A DNA stretch of 64,000 nucleotides from NCBI RefSeq assembly GCF_900114925.1, contig NZ_FOUR01000003.1, positions 124,001 through 188,000 of the forward strand, given 5' to 3'. The DNA is from Marinobacter pelagius. Lineage in GTDB: Bacteria > Pseudomonadota > Gammaproteobacteria > Pseudomonadales > Oleiphilaceae. The translations under genes and the position numbers were made by a program. The notes beneath the pieces were generated by a model. That model saw nothing but the letters and a program-made list of their open reading frames with translations, was not told where the DNA came from and ran no database searches. This document shows positions 10,495-22,063 of the stretch, in pieces (positions within the stretch are counted from its first letter, which is position 1; each line of letters starts with the position of its first letter).

Positions 10495-11790
10495 ATGCCC
10501 CAGCCATTGCCTCACAAGTTGAGCTCCCCCGAGCTTGACCAGCTCTCCCCCATGCTCAACCAGGAAGGCGATGTCTGGACCGCGGATTTCCAGGGTCTGA
10601 CACTGAAAACCGCGCTGCAGCCCATCTACAGCATTTCCCACAAACGGATCGTCGGCTACGAAGCGCTGATCCGGGCCTTCGATACCAAAGCAAACCAGAT
10701 CCTGCCGGTGGACCTGTTCAAGCTGCCAGCCTCGGATTTCGAGAACCTCCTGCTGGACCGGCTGTGCCGCTACCTGCACATCCGTAACTACGGCAGCATC
10801 AAGGATGAACTGAACTGGCTGTTCCTGAACGTTTCGCCCAAGGTGGCCACGGTTGGCAACCCGTCTGATTCCTTCTTTGGCCAGCTGCTGAAGAAAACCG
10901 GGCTGCCACCGCACCGGATCGTGATGGAAATCGTCGAACAGCCCACGGATGACGCCGAGCGACTGCGGGAGACCGTGGCCTATTACCGGGAACTGGGGTG
11001 CCTGACAGCTATTGATGACTTCGGAGCGGGCCACTCCAATTTCGAACGGATCTGGAACCTGTCGCCGGACATCGTCAAGCTGGACCGGACCCTGCTGACA
11101 CGGGCCACCGAGGATCCGAAGGCCCGGCAGATTCTCAACGGCATCGTCTCCCTGCTGCACCAGTCGGCGTGCCTGGTATTACTGGAGGGTGTGGAAACCC
11201 GGAGCCAGGCCATGATCGCCATTGATGCCGGCGTGGACTTCGTCCAGGGTTTCTATTTCCGCAAGCCGAGCACCGAGCTCAGCGGCCTGGAAACATCGCC
11301 AGCGGACTTTGGCCAGTTACTGGACGAGTACAAGCAACGCAACCAGATCAGCTTTGATCCGACCCGGCAGGTGGTGAATTACTTCGAACGCTTCTTCCTG
11401 AGAGCCGTTGACCGGATGTGGTCCGGCGCCACCATGGCAGAGGCCTGCACCGACCTCCTCAACCACCCGACGGTTTCCCGCTGCTATCTGGTGGACGCCA
11501 ACGGCATTCAGATCGATGCAACCCTGGTATCGAATGCCGGCACACGCAACCTTGACCCCCGGTTCCGGCCGCTGGAAGACAGCAGCAGCGCCGACTGGTA
11601 CCGCCAGCAGTACCTCCGCCAGGCCCTGGCGCAGCCGGAGACGCTGCAGGTGACCGCACCTTACCTGTGTGTCACCGGCGCCTATATGTGCGTGACACTG
11701 TCCCTGGGGTTCTACCAGAACGGAGAACTCAGGGTACTGTGCTGCGACATCCTCTCCAGCCCGATCGATCCCCGGATCAGTACAGACTGA
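10495..11790 (+). CDS. EAL-domain c-di-GMP phosphodiesterase with C-terminal sensor
   Basis: 431 residues. The EAL domain (~25-255) retains the residues needed for c-di-GMP hydrolysis: YEALIRA, the asparagine in LFLNVSP, the glutamate in IVMEIVEQ, AIDDFGAGHSN, the lysine in DIVKLDR, LEGVET and VQGFYF. Residues ~285-420 form a Cache/PAS-like sensory domain (SRCYLVDANGIQIDATLVSN). It lacks membrane segments, so it should act in the cytosol. In contrast to the FimX-type protein at 2.6 kb, this one looks catalytically active. The 3' end overlaps the convergent transporter gene by 14 bp. Confidence 0.88.
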   Translation: MPQPLPHKLSSPELDQLSPMLNQEGDVWTADFQGLTLKTALQPIYSISHKRIVGYEALIRAFDTKANQILPVDLFKLPASDFENLLLDRLCRYLHIRNYGSIKDELNWLFLNVSPKVATVGNPSDSFFGQLLKKTGLPPHRIVMEIVEQPTDDAERLRETVAYYRELGCLTAIDDFGAGHSNFERIWNLSPDIVKLDRTLLTRATEDPKARQILNGIVSLLHQSACLVLLEGVETRSQAMIAIDAGVDFVQGFYFRKPSTELSGLETSPADFGQLLDEYKQRNQISFDPTRQVVNYFERFFLRAVDRMWSGATMAEACTDLLNHPTVSRCYLVDANGIQIDATLVSNAGTRNLDPRFRPLEDSSSADWYRQQYLRQALAQPETLQVTAPYLCVTGAYMCVTLSLGFYQNGELRVLCCDILSSPIDPRISTD

Positions 11791-13552
11791 TCCCGTAGAC
11801 CACCGCAATCACTGCCACCGTCACCAGGCCGATAAACAGGTTCATGGGCAACCCGACCCGCACGAAATCGGCAAAGCGGTAGCCGCCGGGGCCGAACACC
11901 ATCATGTTGGTCTGATACCCCAGGGGCGTGGCAAAACTGGCGGATGCGGCCATCATGACCGCAATCACGAAAGGTTCGGCGGGTGCCCCCATGGCCGTGG
12001 TCATGGACAGCACCACGGGTATCACCAGCACTGCCGCGGCGTTGTTGGTCACCATCTCGGTCAGGGTGGAGACGGCAAAATAGACCAGCAGGATCGCCAG
12101 CAGGATGTGGCCATGACTGAGCCCCAGGATACCCTCGGCCAGGTAACTGGCGGCTCCAGTTTCCTGCAGGGCCGCCCCAAGGGCGAACGAGGCGGCAATG
12201 GTGAGAACCACCGGCACATCCACCGATTTCTGGGCCTGCCCTACGGAACAGCATCCGGTCAGAATCATCAATGCGGCCGCCAGCAATGCCGCGTTGAGCA
12301 TGCTCATGATCCCGCAGGCCGCCAGGCCCACCAGCACCACCAGAATGGTCCAGGACAGCCAGGCCCGATCATGGCGGGGCGTATCGGTATCCAGATCGTT
12401 GATCAGCAGGAAATCCTTGTTATAACGCTGCCGACTGACGAAGGCTGGCCGGGCTTCCAGCAACAGGACATCCCCCGGCTTCAGACGGATATTGCCCAGA
12501 TTGCCGGATACCCGCTCGCCACCGCGGGCCACTGCCAGTACCACCGCACCATAGCGGTCCCGGAAGCGGGCATCCCGGATGGTCAGCCCGAGTACGTCAG
12601 ACTGGGGCGACAGTACCGCTTCCACCAGCCGCCGCTCGGTCCGGTCCTTGCTCAGGGAAGGTTCATCCTCATGCACGGAGGGCACGATGCCGTTGATCCG
12701 CAGCAGATCGGAGATGGCCTGGGTATCGCCGGCAAAGACCAGCCGGTCGCCTCCACGCAAATGCTCTTCCGAAGGTACGGCCGTCACCACGCTGCCATCC
12801 CGTTCGATTTCCACCAGGTACAGGCGCTCGAGCTCTCGCAGCCCCGCCTCGCCCACGGTTTTGCCCACCAGCGGGCCACCGACCGAAACCGCCACTTCCA
12901 GGGTGAATTCCCGCATGGAACCGAATTTCTGCTGGTCTTTCCGGTCCGGCAGTACACGGGGCATCACCAGCAGCATGACGGCCAGCCCAATAACAGCCAC
13001 CGGCAGGCCCACCATGGTGATGGAGAATATGGAGAAGCCGTCGCCGCCGGTCAGCTGCTGGTACTGGCCATTCACCACCAGGTTGGTACTGGTGCCGATC
13101 AGCGTCAGGGTACCGCCGAGAATGGCGGAATAGCTCAGGGGAATCATCAGCTTGGACGGTGAAATCCCGATCTTTCGGGACCAGGCATGCACCGCCGGAA
13201 TCATGGTCGCCACCACCGGTGTGTTGTTCAGGAACCCGCTGAGCAGGGACACCGGCAGGGCAATGCGGGCCTGGGCACTGCGGACGGTTTTGGGGGAACG
13301 AAGCAGGTGCCGGACGAGGAGATCAACGCCGCCGGAATGGTGAATGCCCGAGGCGACCACGAACAGTGCCACCACGGTTATCAGGCCGGTGTTACTGAAG
13401 CCGGCCAGGGCCTGTTCCGGGGAAATCAGGCCACTGACGCTCAACACCACCAGCACCCCCATCATGACCATGTGGGGCGCAAAGCGTCCTGAACTCATCA
13501 GTAGTAATGCCGCGCCGGACAGACCCAACGCGAACCAGCCCTGCCAGTCCAT
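11777..13552 (-). CDS. SLC13-type anion transporter with two RCK_C (TrkA-C) domains
   Basis: 591 residues. Hydrophobic helices at ~5-200 and ~395-590 enclose two soluble RCK_C domains (~205-285 and ~300-385; RGGDRLVFAGDTQAISDLL and LKPGDVLLLEARPAF). Such proteins are sodium-coupled or divalent-anion permeases. The paired SNT motifs of the transport core appear as IGTSTNLVVNGQ and TNNAAAVLVIPV. The substrate (sulfate, carboxylate or other) cannot be read from sequence. It lies 95 bp downstream of parE on the same strand. Confidence 0.87.
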   Translation of the reverse strand: MDWQGWFALGLSGAALLLMSSGRFAPHMVMMGVLVVLSVSGLISPEQALAGFSNTGLITVVALFVVASGIHHSGGVDLLVRHLLRSPKTVRSAQARIALPVSLLSGFLNNTPVVATMIPAVHAWSRKIGISPSKLMIPLSYSAILGGTLTLIGTSTNLVVNGQYQQLTGGDGFSIFSITMVGLPVAVIGLAVMLLVMPRVLPDRKDQQKFGSMREFTLEVAVSVGGPLVGKTVGEAGLRELERLYLVEIERDGSVVTAVPSEEHLRGGDRLVFAGDTQAISDLLRINGIVPSVHEDEPSLSKDRTERRLVEAVLSPQSDVLGLTIRDARFRDRYGAVVLAVARGGERVSGNLGNIRLKPGDVLLLEARPAFVSRQRYNKDFLLINDLDTDTPRHDRAWLSWTILVVLVGLAACGIMSMLNAALLAAALMILTGCCSVGQAQKSVDVPVVLTIAASFALGAALQETGAASYLAEGILGLSHGHILLAILLVYFAVSTLTEMVTNNAAAVLVIPVVLSMTTAMGAPAEPFVIAVMMAASASFATPLGYQTNMMVFGPGGYRFADFVRVGLPMNLFIGLVTVAVIAVVYGISLY

Positions 13553-13647
13553 ATCCGGTATTCCCCGTTATGAAAACTGGCAGCATAGCGACTATTTGGA
13601 ATACTTAAAAAGAATAAAGCGCGATTTTTAAAGCACTTTATAGAATA

Positions 13648-15597
<1,950 letters not shown>

Positions 15598-15610
15598 TCA
15601 ACGGCAAAGA

Positions 15611-16096
15611 TCAACGGTTGTTTTGCTCAGGCGTGATACGGATGTCACTCCAGCCGCTGGCAGTGACGGCAATGGCGGCGCAGGGAGTGGTCAGCGCCTG
15701 GGTGACCAACATGCCCGGTTGCGGTTCGCGGATACTGACGACAAGCTCCAGGGTGTCATCCTCGATGGCAGAGGACACCAGGGTGACGCTATAACCGCCC
15801 GTGGGTTTCTGGCCCAGGGCTGCAAGCACCACCCGCTCCCGGTCAAAATCCACGGCCCGGAGTGGTGCCAGGGGCAAGGTCCGGCCCTGCAACCCATCCA
15901 GACGGCCGACATCGGTTTCACTCTTCAGAAGTACATGACCGGGGGCCGTCAGCCCGCAGTGGGATGACTGGCTGATCTGCCTGGCCAGGGGCGCGCCCTC
16001 GTCGGTCTGCACCTGGGGCTCACTGGTTGCACAGCCGGCAACCAACAAACTGGCGCCGGCGAGGGTGAGAGAAAGACAACGGGACAACAACGTCAT
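15611..16096 (-). CDS. PrcB-like lipoprotein (protease complex subunit)
   Basis: 161 residues beginning with a lipoprotein signal (LLVAGC, lipidated C22). The C-terminal half matches the PrcB_C fold pattern: VVLAALGQKPTGGYSVTL, then a hydrophobic strand and TQALTTPCAAIAV. PrcB-type proteins in spirochaetes and other bacteria partner with a subtilisin-like protease. Here the gene begins two bases after the stop of an S8 protease lipoprotein, so both are very likely co-translated and localised to the same membrane. The family call rests on the motif from memory and on context. Confidence 0.75.
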   Translation of the reverse strand: MTLLSRCLSLTLAGASLLVAGCATSEPQVQTDEGAPLARQISQSSHCGLTAPGHVLLKSETDVGRLDGLQGRTLPLAPLRAVDFDRERVVLAALGQKPTGGYSVTLVSSAIEDDTLELVVSIREPQPGMLVTQALTTPCAAIAVTASGWSDIRITPEQNNR

Positions 16097-16098
16097 GA

Positions 16099-18753
16099 TC
16101 AGCGAATACTCTTGGTAGTTTGGTTATCCGGCGGTGCCGAGAGCAGACGATAGCCTTCAAATCCCGGGCGCGGGAGCACGTCGGGGGACTGGGCGGAAAT
16201 CGTCGGCCTCGAGTAGCTGGTGGTCATCCGGATGCCCTGGATGGCTTCGCCTGCGGTAATGGTGATCTCCTCCCGAAGACCGGAGACCGGGTACTCGGCA
16301 CAGGCCTCGCCAGCATGACAGATCAGACCGTCGTTATCGAGGTCCGAGCCGGCCACCAGGAAGTAGGTTCCGGGCGGGACTTCGGAGAGGTATCTGGGTT
16401 CGATGCCGTCGTCCGGGCGGAAGCTGAACTGGTACTGGCCTTCAACCACGTCTACCGTGGCCTGGGATACCGTGGTGAAGATGTCGCCTTCCGGGACCGG
16501 GTCTACCAGCAGGACAAAGTGACGGCCAGCGTTGCGGAGCGCCTGGTCGGCCAATTGCTGGCCGATGACCGGGATTTCGAGAGTGCGGGATTCATCGCCG
16601 GTATAATTGATCTGAAGTGCTGTTCGCTCCGAAACCCCTTCCTCCAATGCCTCAGGTATCAGGGAGAGATCAATCGTAAAACTGATTCCCGAGTCAGATG
16701 GCTCTACAGCTCCCACTTCCAGCCAGGCCGCTGGCGATTCCAGTTCAACAGAATCAATGGTGACCGTGGTAGGCGAATCACCATACACCTCCAACGATAC
16801 CGTGACGGCAGGCACACCTTCGTTGGACAGGGTGACAATGGCGGGAGACGCCGTTAGCAGGTCAGTCACCGGTGCCTCCGAAGCCGCCAACACCGACTTG
16901 GCTGCATCCATCAGCCCCCAGCCAAGCTCGTCGTTTCGGCAAGCAGTCCCACAACTGGAAACCGTGAGCTTGCCAGCCTGAAGCATTGCATTGACCGCCG
17001 TATAATCAAGCAAAGCGTTCTCGTTCTTCATCAACGCCAGCACACCGGAAACGTGCGGCGCGGCCATGGAGGTGCCCTGAAGGCCGGCATAGGTAGCCGT
17101 GAGGGTACCGTCAATCACGGCGGCACTGGTACTGCTGACCAGGTCGCCCCGGCCATCGGCATTGCCGTCCCGGCTGGCATCACCGCCCGGCGCCGCCAGA
17201 TCGACCCAGGAGCCGAAATTGGAATAGGTGGATAAAACCCCGGCTCCATCCACCGCGCTGACAGCAAACACATTATCAAAGGCCGCCGGATAGGACGGCG
17301 TGCTGGACGCGGCATTGCCCGCGGCGGCCACATAGATCACACCACGTTCTGTGCCCGCGTTGATGGCATCCTGCAAGTGCCGGAGAAAAGGCAGGCCGCC
17401 CAGGCTCAGGTTGACGATATCCGCCATGGGGTGACCGGTACCATCACCGTTCACCCAGTTGATTGCATTGAGCAAATCCAACGAGGATCCGGTACCACCC
17501 TCGCCCAACACCCGGACAGGCACCAGCGTTGACTGGTAGGCAATACCGCCCCCGCCTCGATTGTTGACAGCCGCAGCTACCGTGCCCGCCACATGGGTGC
17601 CGTGGTAGACGCTACCACCCACACTGTTGCCGGGGTCGGACGGATTATCGTCGGGTTCGGGGTCCCCGTCGTTGTCGTATTCGCCGGAGACAAAATCTTC
17701 AGTAATACCGACGTTGGCGTTCAGGTCCAGGTGCCAGTTACCGGGCTGGCCAAAGAGGCCAGTATCCAGAACCGCGACATCCACACCAAGTCCACCACCA
17801 GGAGCCAGCTGCCAGGCAATGGGAGCATTCAACAACTCATAATGCCACTGCTGACCCAAAGCCGGGTCCGCATAAAGGGGCTCACTGACTGGCGTCTCCT
17901 GGGATCTGACCAGGTAGTTGGGCACGGCGCTTTTTACCGCTCCCTCTTTACGCAAGCTCTCAATCCACGCCAGAGTCTGACTTGCCCGATTCCCATGGCC
18001 CTGACTCAGAGTCTCGGCCATGCGTACTCGCCAGAGGCCCCGGCCAAGCCCCTGGGCCTTGGTCATCCCGAGCGCGGACATCTGCGCAGACGCTGCCCCG
18101 GAAAAACCTTGCTGTTGTTCCAGGGCAACTATGGCCTCGCCCTCGGCAAACTGATGGTTGGGCCATTCATGGACAGACTGGGCAGACAGGCCGGACGCAG
18201 ACGACGATAGGATATAAAGCATGGGGGTGGAGTCGGCCAGCACCTCAATCCGGTAGGTGTCTTCCGGCCAGGGGGTGGTGTCATCAGCAAGGCTGACGCT
18301 CACTTGGGAGCTGGTATCACTGGTACTGGCGCTGGCGATCAGCTCACCTGATTCGGGATCCAATAACCTCAGGGTTACATTGGAGCGGCCGGCCCGGGTT
18401 GCAAACGCCTGCAGCGACACCCGCTGGTCCGGAGCCAGGTTCAATGCAAACCGATCGAGGGCATCAATGAAGTAGTCGGTGCCGGGAAACCCGCCGACAG
18501 TCGGATAGCTTCCTTCCTCGCGACTCACATAGCCGGCGAGAATGAATTCCGCTGGCAATGTCGGCACATAGTCAGACGGAGACGGATTCAGGGAAAGTGA
18601 ATCGGCAGTATCGACATCCACACGCGTACCCGCCTCGATATCAATAACCCCGGACAGTGCCACGTCCACTGGCGCGCTTTCGCCATCACCGGAGCCACCA
18701 CCACAACCGGCCAAAGCCACTGCCAGGCCCACTACCAAGCTTTTCCGAAACAT
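16099..18753 (-). CDS. S8 subtilisin-family serine protease lipoprotein
   Basis: 884 residues. The start at 18753 (MFRKSLVVGLAVALAGC) gives a lipobox with lipidated C17 and a purine-rich ribosome site; an upstream frame extension of 18 residues has no signal. Domains in order: a pre-peptidase-like beta domain at ~30-190; an inhibitor-like segment (AEGEAIVALEQQQ); the S8 catalytic domain at ~300-620, with aspartate in VAVLDTGLFG, histidine in YHGTHVAGTVAAA and serine in LQGTSMAAPHVSG; then C-terminal beta modules. It is probably anchored on the outer membrane and acts outside or in the periplasm. The partner is likely the PrcB-like lipoprotein encoded immediately downstream. Confidence 0.9.
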   Translation of the reverse strand: MFRKSLVVGLAVALAGCGGGSGDGESAPVDVALSGVIDIEAGTRVDVDTADSLSLNPSPSDYVPTLPAEFILAGYVSREEGSYPTVGGFPGTDYFIDALDRFALNLAPDQRVSLQAFATRAGRSNVTLRLLDPESGELIASASTSDTSSQVSVSLADDTTPWPEDTYRIEVLADSTPMLYILSSSASGLSAQSVHEWPNHQFAEGEAIVALEQQQGFSGAASAQMSALGMTKAQGLGRGLWRVRMAETLSQGHGNRASQTLAWIESLRKEGAVKSAVPNYLVRSQETPVSEPLYADPALGQQWHYELLNAPIAWQLAPGGGLGVDVAVLDTGLFGQPGNWHLDLNANVGITEDFVSGEYDNDGDPEPDDNPSDPGNSVGGSVYHGTHVAGTVAAAVNNRGGGGIAYQSTLVPVRVLGEGGTGSSLDLLNAINWVNGDGTGHPMADIVNLSLGGLPFLRHLQDAINAGTERGVIYVAAAGNAASSTPSYPAAFDNVFAVSAVDGAGVLSTYSNFGSWVDLAAPGGDASRDGNADGRGDLVSSTSAAVIDGTLTATYAGLQGTSMAAPHVSGVLALMKNENALLDYTAVNAMLQAGKLTVSSCGTACRNDELGWGLMDAAKSVLAASEAPVTDLLTASPAIVTLSNEGVPAVTVSLEVYGDSPTTVTIDSVELESPAAWLEVGAVEPSDSGISFTIDLSLIPEALEEGVSERTALQINYTGDESRTLEIPVIGQQLADQALRNAGRHFVLLVDPVPEGDIFTTVSQATVDVVEGQYQFSFRPDDGIEPRYLSEVPPGTYFLVAGSDLDNDGLICHAGEACAEYPVSGLREEITITAGEAIQGIRMTTSYSRPTISAQSPDVLPRPGFEGYRLLSAPPDNQTTKSIR

Positions 18754-18871
18754 CCCGGGTCCCTTTCCTTCTTCCAATCTGCCTTTTCCGTCTGCCAATT
18801 GAAGCATACACCATCCCCCGACTTTATTACCGCGCCTTTGAGCGAGTACGGGATTTCACCCCCCACGGATG

Positions 18872-18904
18872 AAAAAACCGCCAGCGGCGGGACCGGTGGC
18901 GGTT
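18872..18904 (-). terminator. terminator of the TRAP-like operon
   Basis: Read on the minus strand, an AACCGCCA stem pairs with TGGCGGTT and is followed by a T run, just after the permease stop at 18927. It separates the transporter operon from the protease gene downstream on the same strand. Confidence 0.75.
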
Positions 18905-18926
18905 ACTTCAATCTATCGAAGTGAAG

Positions 18927-20978
18927 TCAAAGCGCGTAGAACAACATCGGAACAAAGGCGACCAGCAGGAGTGTCGGCCCCATGACCGCCAGGGGCAGCA
19001 GGAGACGCTCATAGCGGTGCCAGAAGGAACCGGTGCGCTCGGCAGCGAGCACTTCCGTTTCCCCTACCACCTGCCGGGTCAGCAGGTGGTTCAACGCCAC
19101 CGGCGGGCTGAGATACCCCAGCTCGAAGGCAACGAGACACACGATCCAGAAATGCAGCGGATCGATACCCAGCTGGATCGCAGGCTGGGCAATGGTTGCA
19201 GAGACCAGGATGACGGCACCGAAAGGATCCATCACCATGCCGATAACGGTCAGCATCACCACGATCACCAGCATCGCAAACCAGGGACTGGTCAGATCTT
19301 CCGGGAACAGCGCATGGACGATGTCCGAACGCTCCAGGATACCGCCCAGACAAATCGAGAAGCCGATCAGGGCCAGCAGCGCGCCAATATGCACCGCGGA
19401 ATCGCTGGCGGCCGCAGAGCTTCGGCTCCAGAATGCCTGGGCGCGGGTCTCGCCGTCTTCCCGGCTGTCCCGGCCAGCATCCAGCAGCACCAGGGCCAAC
19501 ATCACTAGGGGCAGAATCAGGGGCGCACTGTACTCGTTGAACTTCAGCCCCAGGATGACCCAGATCGCCAGAATGACGATGGCACCCGCGATCACGTAGG
19601 GCAGCAGCGCCCGGGTTTCGCCGATGGCCGCCCGGAAAGCACCGGGGGCAGGCCGCGGTTTCCAGTTGCCTTCGGTCTTGCACACGATCAGCGAAAACAG
19701 GCTCGCGGACATGATGAAGACCCAGAAACCCCAACCATACATCTCGGTGGTGGTCACTTCCTTGTTAAGGGCCGCAACCACAACGATCAGCAGGCAGGGA
19801 TTAAGTACGACACCCAGGCTCCCGGACATGGCGGTGGTAGCCAGCGAGAGCTGGCGCCCGGCGCCGGCCCGGCGGAGCTCGTCGTAGACCACACCACCGA
19901 CCGCCAGGATGAAGATGCCCGATGCACCGGTAAAGGCCGTCGGGAAGGCGGTGGCAAAGATGATCACTGACGCCAGCAGTGGCGCCGGCAGGTTGAAGGG
20001 CTTGATGACGTTCAGCAGGAGTTCCGGGATCCGGGTCTGCTTGAGCATCATGCCCACCAGCACGTACAGGCCGATGTTGATGAACATCGATGAGAGGTTG
20101 GACATCATCCCGAAGTAGATGGCCAGGCCCGAGGCGTAACCGTCCACCAGGAAGAAATAGCTCATGGCGATCAGGCCCATACCGCAATACAGCGGTATCA
20201 CAAGCCCCGAGGATGCCCTGAGCTTGCCGGCACGGATCCGGTCCGGAACGTTCAGGAACCGGATCGCATTGATCACCATGAACAGTCCAAACACCCCGGC
20301 CCAGGCATACTGCAGACTCATGGTGTCCTCGGAGCCTGGCGAGGTGGCGAGCTTGCCGAGATAGGCATTCAGGGACAGGACCATCAGGCCGTTGACCACA
20401 AACTGCACACCCTGGCTCAAACGCCATTCGGCCCGGTTCCGGGGCAGGCGCAGCGCAATGTGGTCGGTGTCCAGTGCGGCAATCGCTGCCGCCATGGCGA
20501 ACATGGCAATGAACAGGTACTTGGTCAGTTCAATGTTGTCGAGCAGGTACTCGGCCAGCCCCTGCTCCACCGTTTTGAACACGCCCAGCGCCGGGGTGGC
20601 GTGTTTCAGGTTCTGCTCGTATACCGCGTACCTCTGCTCGCACAGTTCCAGGTTGCTCTCCAGCGACTTGCGGATCGCGTCCGGATCAGGCGGTGAGCTG
20701 AACAGGTCATCGGGGTCCGGCTTATAGGCGGCTACCCGTTTGGCCACTTCCGCATCGATGTCCATTTCCAGCTGGCACGAGGGTTCCGTGGCATCCGGGT
20801 TCAGGAGGTAGTAGTTCGGCCACGTCTGCTCACCGACCCACAACAGCCGGGAATGCAGGGAGTTCCCCATGCCCAGCAGCAGGGTAAACAGCAGCAGGAG
20901 CAGGAGGACTGCCCCGTGCATGCGATGCACGGGGTAGAGGGTCTTAGCGGCCGGAGCGGTCAGTGCTCGCCAGTTCAT
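18927..20978 (-). CDS. TRAP-type transporter permease (large, DctM-like, extended N-terminus)
   Basis: 683 residues with about 14-16 membrane helices. A long non-membrane loop after helix 1 (~30-140, with CQLEMDIDAEVAKRVAAYKPDPDDLF) is unusual for a plain DctM subunit. The large-subunit core shows FPTAFTGASGIFILAVGGVVYDELRRAGA and GSLGVVLNPCLLIVVV, the DctM-like repeats, and a final DPFGAVILVSATIAQPAIQLGIDPLHFW segment. The N-terminal part may replace the small DctQ subunit. It lies 15 bp after a binding-protein gene and is the last gene of a three-gene operon. The substrate is unknown. Confidence 0.82.
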   Translation of the reverse strand: MNWRALTAPAAKTLYPVHRMHGAVLLLLLLFTLLLGMGNSLHSRLLWVGEQTWPNYYLLNPDATEPSCQLEMDIDAEVAKRVAAYKPDPDDLFSSPPDPDAIRKSLESNLELCEQRYAVYEQNLKHATPALGVFKTVEQGLAEYLLDNIELTKYLFIAMFAMAAAIAALDTDHIALRLPRNRAEWRLSQGVQFVVNGLMVLSLNAYLGKLATSPGSEDTMSLQYAWAGVFGLFMVINAIRFLNVPDRIRAGKLRASSGLVIPLYCGMGLIAMSYFFLVDGYASGLAIYFGMMSNLSSMFINIGLYVLVGMMLKQTRIPELLLNVIKPFNLPAPLLASVIIFATAFPTAFTGASGIFILAVGGVVYDELRRAGAGRQLSLATTAMSGSLGVVLNPCLLIVVVAALNKEVTTTEMYGWGFWVFIMSASLFSLIVCKTEGNWKPRPAPGAFRAAIGETRALLPYVIAGAIVILAIWVILGLKFNEYSAPLILPLVMLALVLLDAGRDSREDGETRAQAFWSRSSAAASDSAVHIGALLALIGFSICLGGILERSDIVHALFPEDLTSPWFAMLVIVVMLTVIGMVMDPFGAVILVSATIAQPAIQLGIDPLHFWIVCLVAFELGYLSPPVALNHLLTRQVVGETEVLAAERTGSFWHRYERLLLPLAVMGPTLLLVAFVPMLFYAL

Positions 20979-20993
20979 GCTCGTTCCGCCCTT

Positions 20994-22004
20994 TTATTCG
21001 CGGTTGGCCGCGGTACATTCGGCAGCCGAAGGATTGCTGGCACAGCGGATCTTGCTAAGCAGGCCCATCATCTTCGGGTGGTATACGTCCGGGGCGCCGT
21101 TCACGCCATCCCGCATTTCGATGCGGTTCTCCCGGAACATCTCCTGGTAGCCACGAATGTCTTTCTCGGGGATACGGACCCATTTTTCGTCCGGAATCGC
21201 AGCTTCCTGCTTCTCGATCAGGTTCATGGCCTGCGGGAACATGCCCCAGGCAACTTCACGGGCTTTTTGAGCGGTTTCGTCATCCAGGACCTCATCCCGG
21301 GCGACCATCTGGAGGGTCAGCTGTGCCAGCGGGTAGTCCACAACGCCACCCTGGTCGCCGATGCCCTTGTAAAGTTCGAGGGCTTCATAGGCAAAAGCCG
21401 GCGCGTAGGCAGTGTCGACTGAGCCATTGTTGAACTTGCCGGCAAAGTTGGTGATATCGGACGGAACTACCGTCGCTTTCACGTAGTTCACCATGTGGAT
21501 GGCATCTTTCTGGTAATCCAGTGTGGCCATTCGCTTGCCCGCCAGCTCACCGGCGGTGTCGATGCTCCGATCGTTCACGAAGAGATAGCCCGCGCCCACC
21601 GGCACAATGCCCAGAACCTCATAGCCGTTATCCTTCATCAACGGGGCTGCCTTGGGCTGAGCCAGGGTCGCCAGCAGGGTTTTCAGGTTGTCGTAGGTGG
21701 GAATGGCACCCACGGCACTGATGCTGCCGGTGAACTTGTTGAACGGCCGGATCCGGATATCGGTTGCCGCCACCGCGTCACACTGGCCGGCGTTGAAGTC
21801 ACCAATCGCAACACCCTCGTCGGTATAGGGTTTCAGCTGGAAATCCACCCCGTGGCTCTTCATCTCCAGGGCGTAATCCTTGACGAAGTTGTAGAAGTCA
21901 CCGTTGGCACCGATGACATCAAACACACACATCGAAACGCTCTGTGCCGACGCAAAGGGAGATGCTGCGACAAGGGCCATGGCGGTTAGGGATTTGCGGA
22001 TCAT
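20994..22004 (-). CDS. periplasmic solute-binding protein of the TRAP-like system (DUF6091-like)
   Basis: 336 residues with a Sec signal peptide (MIRKSLTAMALVAASPFASAQ). The mature protein has the two-lobe binding-protein look: SMCVFDVIGANGDFYNFVKDYALEMKSHGVDFQL, YTDEGVAIGDFNAGQCDAVAATDIR, ELAGKRMATLDYQKDAIHMV and SVDTAYAPAFAYEAL. The tail holds paired cysteines (RCASNPSAAECTAA) that may form a disulfide. It is encoded directly upstream of the fused permease, so it should deliver the substrate. The DUF number is from memory. Confidence 0.8.
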   Translation of the reverse strand: MIRKSLTAMALVAASPFASAQSVSMCVFDVIGANGDFYNFVKDYALEMKSHGVDFQLKPYTDEGVAIGDFNAGQCDAVAATDIRIRPFNKFTGSISAVGAIPTYDNLKTLLATLAQPKAAPLMKDNGYEVLGIVPVGAGYLFVNDRSIDTAGELAGKRMATLDYQKDAIHMVNYVKATVVPSDITNFAGKFNNGSVDTAYAPAFAYEALELYKGIGDQGGVVDYPLAQLTLQMVARDEVLDDETAQKAREVAWGMFPQAMNLIEKQEAAIPDEKWVRIPEKDIRGYQEMFRENRIEMRDGVNGAPDVYHPKMMGLLSKIRCASNPSAAECTAANRE

Positions 22005-22063
22005 AACGACCTCCGGGTCATTCTTGTGTTTATCAATTGTTCAGAGGGTAATGACAGCCCGCC

